From positions 1 to 10,065 of the forward strand of contig JAEORJ010000025.1 of NCBI GenBank assembly GCA_016840945.1: a stretch of 10,065 bases of DNA, in the 5' to 3' direction. The DNA comes from Candidatus Gerdarchaeota archaeon (GTDB lineage: Archaea; Asgardarchaeota; Heimdallarchaeia; JABLTI01). Positions 1 to 6,235 of the stretch are shown in pieces. Under the pieces are notes generated by a model, which was not told where the DNA came from, ran no database searches, and saw only the letters and a list, made by a program, of their open reading frames with translations. Within the stretch, counting starts at the first letter, position 1, and every line of letters begins with the position of its first letter. A program made the translations under genes and the position numbers.

Positions 1-537
1 ATTTGTCTCTCTATGATGGGGTTAGCATTAGAACCATTGTTAAATCAACCTTTGAACAAGTTACCACTTAAAAAGGAGAAATTAGTGGCATTATATAGAC
101 AATCTTATGAAAACACCAAATCACCATTTGGTTCTGTTCGTGAAAGAATTATTACCTTCTGTATTGATTATGTTAATTACCTTCGAACCCAAATTGCTAA
201 ACGTGCTCTTGATTTTGAAATTGTTTTTCAATTGAGTGGTCCTCGTGTTCTTACTTTTTATTTGAAAGATTTTCCAGAAGTTCAAGCTTTTGTACTCGAT
301 AAAATTACTGTTCTATTAGAGAACCATAGCATTCTTTCTTCAGCTCAACAAATCAGTTACTTGACCTTATTATTGCTTGCTAAACAGTTGGAATTCTCAC
401 CAGAAATATTGGCGTTATACGAGCGACATCAAGATTTAATTGCTACTTTTATTGAAAAACACACTAAATTATTACCAGACGAAGAACTTGATATTATCAA
501 AGAAAGAGATGAAGTTTTCAATTTTTATTTAAAATAA
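1..537 (+). CDS. C-terminal part of an unrecognised paralog-family protein (copy 1, cut by window edge)
   Basis: The frame is open to the first base of the window (I-C-L-S precedes the first ATG at 13), so this is probably the C-terminal part of a longer gene and not a 174-residue protein starting at 13. The visible part aligns with the C-terminal halves of the next two + strand genes: a helical stretch, then LSGPRVLTF, a P-x-V-x-x-F core and a leucine-rich helix (about residues 72-124 counted from the ATG at 13). The matching blocks are FNGETVLLF in copy 2 and LSGATTLGF in copy 3. The residues before the first ATG also fit the paralog alignment. No catalytic motif, signal peptide or membrane span is visible. 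The function is unknown; it is probably cytosolic and mostly helical. It is the first of three same-strand paralogs, with an 86-base gap to the second. Confidence 0.8.
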   Translation: MCLSMMGLALEPLLNQPLNKLPLKKEKLVALYRQSYENTKSPFGSVRERIITFCIDYVNYLRTQIAKRALDFEIVFQLSGPRVLTFYLKDFPEVQAFVLDKITVLLENHSILSSAQQISYLTLLLLAKQLEFSPEILALYERHQDLIATFIEKHTKLLPDEELDIIKERDEVFNFYLK

Positions 538-592
538 ATTATTATAATTGGACAGCTAAAAATTTCTTTTATCATATTTTTGTTGTAAGTAA

Positions 593-602
593 TTTTTTTA
601 AA
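593..602 (+). promoter_or_regulatory. possible TATA box for the copy 2 gene
   Basis: TTTTTTTAAA is centred about 26 bases before the ATG at 624. No ribosome binding site precedes that ATG. This spacing fits an archaeal TATA box driving a leaderless or nearly leaderless transcript. The A/T-rich background makes chance matches common, so this is a weak call. Confidence 0.3.
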
Positions 603-623
603 CCGTTATGAAATATTGAATTT

Positions 624-1598
624 ATGGAAAAGGATGATTATATACCATTATTTGCTCGTATACATGGACCTGTAGGGATTTATGTTGTGAATAATCAATT
701 ACTTGAGCTCTACTCAAGCTTGATTTGTTATCATTTCACTCCCTACAAGACATTTCATTTCTTACAGCAAATATATGTTGGTAGTTATGAGGTAAGAGAG
801 TATTTACCAAAAACTATGCAAGAACCATTAACTGCAGGTTATCAAGAACTTGAAGATATCATCAAGCACAGTAAAGGGCGAATTAGAGTGTTAGGTGAGG
901 AGGAATCAGGCTTTTGCAATCATTGTTTTGATTTTAATATTGCAATAACTAGTGAAGGAGTAGTTTTCAATGATTTTCAATATGAATATCATGATAAAAA
1001 AGAAACACTCGAAAATTGCCTTCCTCTTGACTACAAACAAGCGTATTTACTGCTAGCTAATATGTTGTTATCTATGAGCAGCGTCTATCCTTTAGAAAGC
1101 CTATTTTATACTCGTAAAAAACTTACTTTTGATTATGAATATTATAAGCAAGGGGTACTTGAATATTATCAACAAATAAAGAGGGATCGTTGGAATGATT
1201 TTGCTGCTAATAATGAATTACTCATCAATACTTTCAATTTAGACCACCTCATATTCATTCAACAAAAATTGGAAGCTAAAGAGCTAACGCCATATGATAT
1301 TTTGCGATTCAATGGTGAAACAGTATTGCTATTCCTAAGTGATACACCTGTAGTTCGCACTTTCATTGATGATATACTAACGCGATTATTTACTAATTAT
1401 AGTAATTTATCCTTAACGAAGAAGATCTTATTTTATACTTTCTTCAGAATTATCTCTTCTCATACAAATGATTTTAAAGACCCGTTAGTTGAGAAATTAA
1501 AAACCTTGAAGCAAGAAAACAAATCATTATTATTACAAATAGAAAAAGAATTGCTCTTTGATAGAGCTAATCTATATAGGAAATACAAATTATATTAA
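624..1598 (+). CDS. unrecognised paralog-family protein (copy 2, 324 aa)
   Basis: Complete reading frame of 324 residues. It shares a colinear architecture with the following gene: an N-terminal (D)xIPLF motif (residues 7-10), a PYxxFxxL-xxxY-x(n)-REx-x-P block (about 40-63), a QAYLLLANMLL helix (139-149), and a C-terminal FNGETVLLF...TPVVRTF...D block (229-250). The C-terminal block is also found in the partial first gene. There are three cysteines around 98-132 (FCNHC, then C132), but no conserved pairing with the paralogs, so zinc binding is not supported. It has no signal peptide, membrane span or known enzyme motif. The ATG at 624 is the only reasonable start and has no ribosome binding site, suggesting leaderless transcription. 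The family is not recognised and the function is unknown; the lineage-specific tandem copies suggest recent local duplication. Confidence 0.85.
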   Translation: MEKDDYIPLFARIHGPVGIYVVNNQLLELYSSLICYHFTPYKTFHFLQQIYVGSYEVREYLPKTMQEPLTAGYQELEDIIKHSKGRIRVLGEEESGFCNHCFDFNIAITSEGVVFNDFQYEYHDKKETLENCLPLDYKQAYLLLANMLLSMSSVYPLESLFYTRKKLTFDYEYYKQGVLEYYQQIKRDRWNDFAANNELLINTFNLDHLIFIQQKLEAKELTPYDILRFNGETVLLFLSDTPVVRTFIDDILTRLFTNYSNLSLTKKILFYTFFRIISSHTNDFKDPLVEKLKTLKQENKSLLLQIEKELLFDRANLYRKYKLY

Positions 1599-1651
1599 AA
1601 AGGTTATTTGGTATAACTAATCCAATAGATAGAATTGAAAAACCTTTTTTT
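1597..1651 (+). terminator. possible stem-loop terminator after copy 2
   Basis: AAAAAGGTT at 1597-1605 is the exact reverse complement of AACCTTTTT at 1641-1649. The downstream arm runs into a seven-base T tract (1645-1651). The stem starts inside the stop codon of the preceding gene and encloses a 35-base loop, which itself can form a short TTGG/CCAA stem. The T tract alone could act as an archaeal termination signal. The large loop lowers confidence in the hairpin. Confidence 0.4.
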
Positions 1652-1684
1652 ACTGGCATTTCATTTGAAAACGTGATGAGGAAA

Positions 1685-2659
1685 ATGCTAACACTTGAAG
1701 AGGGTGACATTCCACTTTTTTTAGAAGCTAATGGCGAAGTCTTTAGCTACATCATTGATAATACTTTTCTTGGTGCAGAAAGAACAAGTTTGTTAATTTC
1801 CCAACCTTATCGTGCATTCAGTTTACTGGTAGAACTCTACAACCATGATTCTACTCGAGAGGTTTTCCCTGAGAAAATAGCAGCTCTGCTCGAAACAGAC
1901 TTTACCCTTCCCAACTCCTTTTCACAAGACCTATTAGTTGGACAAGTAGATCAAGGAAAATATCATTATGGTATCTCATTGGATATGAGTATTAGTAAGG
2001 ACCAATTAAAACTGGTGTCACTATCTCATATTCGCTATTATCATGGGTTTAAACCTTTTACTTTTGATTGCACCCTAACTTTAACACCTCAACAAGCATT
2101 TTACCTTTTCGCAAATATCTTAACAAATAGCATACTTTTCCACTTTGAGTATGTCTATTACCCTCAAGAGCTCTTAGCATTATCATTAACAAAATTCACT
2201 GAGAACTACATTCAACGGAACAAGTATGACCACGATCGATTTGGTGAAGCTTTTACCATTTACAATCAATTAGCTTTCGAATATCTCCAGCATCTCAAAA
2301 CAATATTATTGAACAAAACTCTCACACCTGCTACTTTATTCCCCTTGAGTGGAGCAACCACCTTGGGTTTTTTACGTCATCTCCCTCCAGTAGAAAACTA
2401 TCTGTATGATGTTATTAGCGTTTTGAAAAATCCTATAACAAAGCCATCTTTGAATCAAGAGGTGCTTTATTACACTCTTTTGTATAATGTAGCTAATTTT
2501 AATCGCACAATTGACAACAACCGTGCAGTTGATTTCAAACCTACAGATGATTTTGTCTATCGATTTTTAGAAGACAAATCCCCAAAGAGCAAAAATTATT
2601 ATTCTCGAGATATTGCTAAGCCCTTCCCCATAAGTGATACTATGAAATCCTTATCATAA
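1685..2659 (+). CDS. unrecognised paralog-family protein (copy 3, 324 aa)
   Basis: Third member of the tandem family. The frame is also open from GTG at 1673 and ATG at 1676. I prefer ATG at 1685 because the protein then begins at the same place as copy 2 relative to the shared GDIPLF / DYIPLF motif. Both proteins then come out at 324 residues, and a GTGAT ribosome-binding-like sequence (1673-1677) lies 7 bases upstream. Shared blocks are PYRAFSLL-x-x-Y with REV-x-P (41-62), QQAFYLFANIL (136-146), and LSGATTLGF with P-x-V-x-x-Y and a following D (221-242). The sequence between these blocks is very different from copy 2, so the copies are old or fast evolving. No catalytic, signal or membrane features are seen. 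Function unknown. It ends 1 base from the stop of the convergent minus-strand gene. Confidence 0.85.
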   Translation: MLTLEEGDIPLFLEANGEVFSYIIDNTFLGAERTSLLISQPYRAFSLLVELYNHDSTREVFPEKIAALLETDFTLPNSFSQDLLVGQVDQGKYHYGISLDMSISKDQLKLVSLSHIRYYHGFKPFTFDCTLTLTPQQAFYLFANILTNSILFHFEYVYYPQELLALSLTKFTENYIQRNKYDHDRFGEAFTIYNQLAFEYLQHLKTILLNKTLTPATLFPLSGATTLGFLRHLPPVENYLYDVISVLKNPITKPSLNQEVLYYTLLYNVANFNRTIDNNRAVDFKPTDDFVYRFLEDKSPKSKNYYSRDIAKPFPISDTMKSLS

Positions 2660-2660
2660 G

Positions 2661-3338
2661 TTAATGGTTTTTTCTTGCACTAGTTTTTCTTTCAAATGCT
2701 ATAATTACCATTAAACTGGTTGTAGTTAATCCTAATATTATGTTATTTGAAATTGATAGGTAAATAGATGGTTCGATTTCAGTATAATTATAGTCAAATA
2801 TTGCTTCACCATTTTCAATAGTCATTAAAGCCCGTGTTGAATTAAGTAAAGTTTCTTTATAATAATACATATACATCCAAAAAACATAATCTCCATCAGG
2901 AAGAGCAATGTAACCAGCTTTTTGAATGAGTAAATAACTTATAGTTGAATGGTAGGTTGTTCCTCCCGCTAAAGTAGCATCAACTTCTACTTGTTGTATG
3001 CCACCACAAATACATATGTGTTTATAGTCTAATCTTCTATTGTCAAATCTTATTGTTGTGTTTGTACCGAACATTTGATCAGGTGGGTTTGGAAAATGTA
3101 ACTCCACTGGTCCATTGGGATTATTCACAGTTGAATTTGTCATTAATATGAAAGCTGATCTATTTTCATTACTTAGACTTTCAGAATAAGACCATTGTAT
3201 GCTTGTTATCCTTACATCAATATCTAACAGCTCCCCCTTTACATTTTCATTAATAAGATTAAATGAACCAATAATTCCTAATAGCACTATCATTAAAAAT
3301 ACAAGAATAATTTTTAACTTTTGTTTCTTTAACCTCAT
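2661..3338 (-). CDS. membrane-anchored, sequon-rich extracytoplasmic protein, unknown function
   Basis: About 225 residues from ATG at 3338; a TTG start at 3347 would add three residues, but ATG is the more usual codon. Neither start has a clear ribosome binding site. The basic N-terminus (RLKKQKLK) is followed by a hydrophobic span at about residues 8-26, a signal anchor or signal peptide. A roughly 165-residue polar domain follows, then a second hydrophobic span (about 193-214) and a basic tail (ERKTSARKNH). The positive ends suggest both termini face the cytoplasm, with a looped-out outside domain. That domain has five N-x-S/T sequons (NRS, NST, NTT, NST, NYT), consistent with archaeal N-glycosylation, and a single CxC (ICICGG). 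Its alternating beta-like pattern suggests a beta-sandwich, but I recognise no family. It converges tail to tail with the preceding + strand gene. Confidence 0.75.
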   Translation of the reverse strand: MRLKKQKLKIILVFLMIVLLGIIGSFNLINENVKGELLDIDVRITSIQWSYSESLSNENRSAFILMTNSTVNNPNGPVELHFPNPPDQMFGTNTTIRFDNRRLDYKHICICGGIQQVEVDATLAGGTTYHSTISYLLIQKAGYIALPDGDYVFWMYMYYYKETLLNSTRALMTIENGEAIFDYNYTEIEPSIYLSISNNIILGLTTTSLMVIIAFERKTSARKNH

Positions 3339-3392
3339 CTTGCCCAATAATATTATGGTCTTACGATATATAATTCTTCCTTTCCGATCTAA

Positions 3393-3525
3393 AAATGAAC
3401 TTCTAGATCTTCGAGAGGAAGTGAGTGCAGAATCTTCTGCAATTTTAATTTTATTTTTTCAAAAGTAGTTAGTTGTTTTTGTAGACCTAGCTCAGGTTAG
3501 GTTTATCTTTGCTATCTTTAGAAGT
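3393..3525 (+). repeat. diverged intergenic repeat, copy A
   Basis: Two blocks match copy B (5757-5950) in the same order and orientation. Block 1 (3399-3440) is ungapped with 32 of 42 bases identical to 5801-5842 by hand count. Block 2 (from TAGCTCAGGTTAG at 3488 to about 3525) matches TAGCTTAGGCTAG at 5912 onward. A T-rich spacer separates the blocks. Block 1 contains an ACTTC(T)/(G)GAAGT stem (3399-3404 with 3417-3422), then a GCAGA/TCTGC stem (3427-3440) followed by a T-rich run, terminator-like on the + strand. It lies in the region upstream of the minus-strand membrane protein. Its nature is unknown: RNA element, mobile-element relic or decayed coding sequence. Confidence 0.45.
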
Positions 3526-3534
3526 AATTTTCTA

Positions 3535-4044
3535 TTAATTTTTCTTATGGATTTTTAATAATCTGTTATATGATTTATTTATCTTCTTTATTTGATTAGC
3601 AATTTTTCTTCTCTTCCAAAAAGCTACACTATTTTTCCTTTCCTCTAAAATAGTATATAGATAATTTTTCAATTTGTTCATTTTTTAAGTTGTCTCCATC
3701 TTCCTAACCTATCTGACCATCACTTATTTTGATTTCAATAGCTTCTTCTATACCATTTGAATTTCTATATAATTATCTGGTTCAATATATGAACCATCGT
3801 TATTATACAATCTATTGCTTTTTATATCTGAATTAGTATATCGCATCATTTCAGGATTGGTATACAGTCTATTGAATTTTTGAACCCAATATTTATCAAA
3901 TACCACTAATCGGAATGCTCCTATATCTTCTCTAGATCGAATATTGGAATTCTAATTTTCTTGCAAACTCAAGTCTGGTCACTATTTCTCTAATGATCTT
4001 TCATTAAATAACTCAGCTATTCAGAAAAATTTCTCACTTTTCAT
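3535..4044 (-). pseudogene. decayed protein-coding gene, several frameshifts and stops, family unknown
   Basis: Reading the minus strand from ATG at 4044, protein-like sequence continues across at least four frames. Frame A runs MKSEKFF, a TGA at 4023-4021, then IAELFNERSLEK to a TAG at 3984. Frame B gives IVTRLEFARKLEFQYS to a TAG at 3934. Frame C is open for about 62 codons (3939-3751) and includes SREDIGAFRLVVFDKYW and QKFNRLYTNPEMMRYTN. Frame D gives NSNGIEEAIEIKISDGQIG, a TAG at 3706-3704, then EDGDNLKNEQIEKLSIYYF. A last frame ends at 3535 and is a 48-codon ORF (3681-3535) with its own ATG and a very basic product containing FWKRRKIANQIKK. This last piece could instead be an independent small gene. 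The start lies 33 bases after the stop of the ubiquitin-like gene, so the two may once have been cotranscribed. I cannot name the family. Sequencing indels are possible, but the in-frame stops as well as shifts, against intact neighbours, favour real decay. Confidence 0.5.
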
Positions 4045-4077
4045 GTCATTTAATTAATCGCTACAAGTCTCGTAGCT

Positions 4078-5637
4078 TTAGTCTAATTGTTGACTTGGTA
4101 CATAGTGTTCAGTTCCACAATATTGGCAAAATTGATTTCCAGGTTTCTCTAGTTTTGCCCCACAACATAAACAAGTATAAGGGTGAACCGCTATTAATGA
4201 CGAGAACAAATTCAATTCTTTACCTAATTCTCTCTCAAATCGCTCAATTTTATTTGTCCAACCATAAAATCCTTCATTTTCTTTAGTAAATGTTAAAATC
4301 ATTCTTCCTAATTGTTTTTCTTGATGGTGGCTAAGGTGTAAATGTGATGTTATCTTTCCATCATGATTTCTAAATTGCTGTTGCAAAAACGTTAGTCTTC
4401 CACCTGATTGCTTCAGTAGGTCTATAGTTGGTTGCAGATTTAAAAATGAGCTGAATAGCGAACCAATACTTCTTGCAAGAACCTCTAACTCTTCTGTTCC
4501 ACATATAACATCATAAGAATGTGTTGATACATCATAGCTTTTTTGTGAAGCATTAATTTGCTCTTTATCTTTCATTTGTCCTAACTGTTCTTGCCACAGT
4601 TTATCGGCAAGTCTATCTTTACCGTCTTCCGTAGTGATTATTTCTGAAACTCCATCCCAATTTGATTCTAGTGCTGGATTAAAATCTTTTACTTCTATTA
4701 TATATTTTAAGAACCATCCTTCTTTTTCACCACATTCACATGGTTTTGATTCAAATCTCAAGCGCTCTTTATATTGGAAATTTTTTGAAATGTTAGTTAT
4801 TTGTCTATGCCCCTTCTTACATCTACCAATTGCTTTAATGTCTATACAATGGCCCTTTTCGTATTGTTCATCAAAATAAAGAGCATTAATATTTACCCAA
4901 GTTTCCTTCTTACAATTTGGACAATACCATGTTTCTGCTTTGTCTATAATATTGACCTCTTTATAATAGGTATGGACAATATATTCATTGCAAAAAGGGC
5001 ATTTTAGTTGTATACCAATATTCATTCTGTTTTTTTCTATTAGTAATACATTATATTCATATTCTGTATCTTGGTTATACTCATATGACTCTCCTTTATC
5101 ATCTAACTTTACTCCTATACTTGTTGGAGGTCCTCCTCCTTCTGTTCTGGCAATCAAATATAGGTTATCATCTGTTTTAATATTATAATTAGATAATGTT
5201 TCATTTCTATCAAGTTGCTCGCCTCTATAAATCAATATTACTGAGTTTTCAGGTTGCCTTTTCATAATAGCTGTTTTTCTAATAATATCATTAACAGTTG
5301 TTGTTGGATTAAAACTTAAATCGATAGTACATCCTCCAAGTGCTGAGACGATATGTATTACCGATTTCTTATGTGAAATCGTTAATTTTAAAGTATTACC
5401 AAATTTGGAAATATAATCAGAAAATTTCATATTATCATTATTGATATTTTTATTTCCATATATAACATCATAAAATTCATGACTTGATAATCCAAACATC
5501 GATAAAAGATGTTTAGAAGCGTTTGCTATAGTATCATTAGCAGCGCAAATTAAAGGTATCTCAGTTTCTCTTTGATTCAAGTAAGATGGTATATCTAATA
5601 CATCTTTATTTGTAATTAAATAATTAATTGTTAACAT
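4078..5637 (-). CDS. tandem ubiquitin-like domains fused to zinc-binding modules
   Basis: 519 residues, apparently cytosolic. UBL1 (about 1-90) has ubiquitin landmarks DTIxN (35-39), FSDY (72-75) and TLKL (82-85) but no di-glycine. UBL2 (93-168) aligns without gaps to all 76 residues of ubiquitin, 26 identical by hand count. It includes LSNYNI for LSDYNI, the L8/I44/V70 patch as L100/I136/I162, R72 as R164, and the terminal di-glycine at 167-168, followed by GPP. K48 and K63 are replaced by E140 and T155; K29 is kept. After a short linker come a zinc ribbon (C213-x2-C216, C239-x2-C242) and a second cysteine/histidine cluster (C264, C273, H277, C300, C302). A polar helical stretch follows (about 340-485), then a C-terminal zinc ribbon (C489-x2-C492, C504-x2-C507). 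No E1, E2, RING or deubiquitinase gene is nearby in the window. The sequence before the ATG, GGGGATTAG, is at best a weak ribosome binding site. Its role is inferred only: a ubiquitin-like adaptor, or a precursor releasing a modifier if cut after the di-glycine. Confidence 0.85.
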   Translation of the reverse strand: MLTINYLITNKDVLDIPSYLNQRETEIPLICAANDTIANASKHLLSMFGLSSHEFYDVIYGNKNINNDNMKFSDYISKFGNTLKLTISHKKSVIHIVSALGGCTIDLSFNPTTTVNDIIRKTAIMKRQPENSVILIYRGEQLDRNETLSNYNIKTDDNLYLIARTEGGGPPTSIGVKLDDKGESYEYNQDTEYEYNVLLIEKNRMNIGIQLKCPFCNEYIVHTYYKEVNIIDKAETWYCPNCKKETWVNINALYFDEQYEKGHCIDIKAIGRCKKGHRQITNISKNFQYKERLRFESKPCECGEKEGWFLKYIIEVKDFNPALESNWDGVSEIITTEDGKDRLADKLWQEQLGQMKDKEQINASQKSYDVSTHSYDVICGTEELEVLARSIGSLFSSFLNLQPTIDLLKQSGGRLTFLQQQFRNHDGKITSHLHLSHHQEKQLGRMILTFTKENEGFYGWTNKIERFERELGKELNLFSSLIAVHPYTCLCCGAKLEKPGNQFCQYCGTEHYVPSQQLD

Positions 5638-5756
5638 CTAATCCCCAATAAATTACGTATTTATTATTAATATCTTTTTAGGATTAATTTTATTTGTTGC
5701 TGAAGATCGGTTTGAAAGGTTTGCTGAGTATACATCGAATCTTCAAACAAAATGCT

Positions 5757-5950
5757 CAGTTGGCAGATACTATTATCTAAGCGTATCTCTCCCGAACTGG
5801 ACTTCTAGACCTTAAAGAAGAAGCGAGGGCCGAGTATTTCTACGGTGATTATTTTTTGGAGTTTTTTTGGTTTGTTTTATTTTTGTTTGTTTTCCTTCCA
5901 CCATTTTATTTTAGCTTAGGCTAGATTCAATCTTTTCTCTATTGAAGAAG
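5757..5950 (+). repeat. diverged intergenic repeat, copy B, with nested hairpin
   Basis: Matches copy A in two blocks (5801-5842 and 5912-5950), same strand, about 2.4 kb apart. The spacer is again T-rich and about 20 bases longer than in A. Just upstream lies a nested stem: TCAGTT (5756-5761) can pair with AACTGG (5795-5800, one G-U), enclosing AGATAC (5765-5770) paired with GTATCT (5783-5788). Block 1 again forms a small stem, CTTCT/AGAAG (5802-5806 with 5819-5823), in the same place as the ACTTC/GAAGT stem of copy A. Conserved stem position with changed sequence suggests structure, but the sample is tiny. Confidence 0.45.
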
Positions 5951-5982
5951 AAGTGTGTGTCATGTTACATCTTTTTTATTGT

Positions 5983-5998
5983 AAAATATATAAATTTT
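5983..5998 (+). promoter_or_regulatory. TATA-like box
   Basis: AAAATATATAAATTTT is the best archaeal TATA match in this intergenic region. Transcription would be expected about 25 bases downstream, near 6015-6020. That is just before a short open stretch starting with ATG at 6025, and about 220 bases before the tail-anchored gene. It could serve that gene with a long leader, or a vanished gene at 6025. Confidence 0.35.
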
Positions 5999-6024
5999 CA
6001 AACTCAATCTATCATAGATTAGTG

Positions 6025-6185
6025 ATGTTTAAAGAAGAGAGGTAAAAGCAATTATTAGAAATGAAATAAAATTTGTAGAAATTGAGTGTTATGTTAAAGC
6101 GATTAAGCCTTTTTTATTAAATTTTAAAGAGGAAATGCTATATCTAGGCGTCATTTTACATCGATTATCTTGTTTGTATTATTGA
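6025..6185 (+). pseudogene. possible small gene remnant with a frameshift
   Basis: ATG at 6025 reads MFKEER and stops. Shifting frame within AGAGGTAAAA gives a run open to the TGA at 6183-6185 with plausible protein-like sequence (VKAIIRNEIKFVEIECYV, then KPFLLNFKEEMLYLG). The open stretch is only about 50 codons with no proper start of its own. A TATA-like box sits at the right distance upstream. In A/T-rich DNA such a run can occur by chance, so this is a weak call. Confidence 0.18.
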
Positions 6186-6235
6186 TATTAATATGATTAG
6201 AATACATTAGGAAACAATAACTATAGGTGATATGA

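Larger units (their letters stand above)
5638..6235. other. 598-base intergenic region between divergent genes
   Basis: This region separates the minus-strand ubiquitin-like gene from the + strand tail-anchored gene, so it must hold the promoters of both. It contains repeat copy B, a good TATA-like box (5983-5998) and a doubtful gene remnant (6025-6185). GGTGAT at 6226-6231 sets the start of the next gene. No intact gene, tRNA or other recognisable RNA was found here. Confidence 0.6.

Noticed and set aside
13..537. Treating ATG 13 as the true start of the first gene
   Set aside because: The frame stays open to base 1, the residues before the ATG fit the paralog alignment, and the paralogs have about 150 more N-terminal residues.
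3199..3468. 89-codon + strand ORF overlapping the start of the membrane protein gene
   Set aside because: Most of it is antisense to the well-supported minus-strand gene and reads as a hydrophobic low-complexity product. Only its end (repeat copy A) drew interest, and that is reported separately.
4095..5188. Four + strand ORFs of 63-81 codons inside the ubiquitin-like gene
   Set aside because: They are antisense shadows. The minus-strand frame has ubiquitin and zinc-ribbon motifs, while these have none.
5755..5800. tRNA-like D-arm sequence GCTCAGTTGGCAGA
   Set aside because: It resembles the tRNA D-loop, but there is no acceptor stem, anticodon arm or T-arm with GTTCGA at the right distances. 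The bases are better explained by the nested hairpin of repeat copy B.
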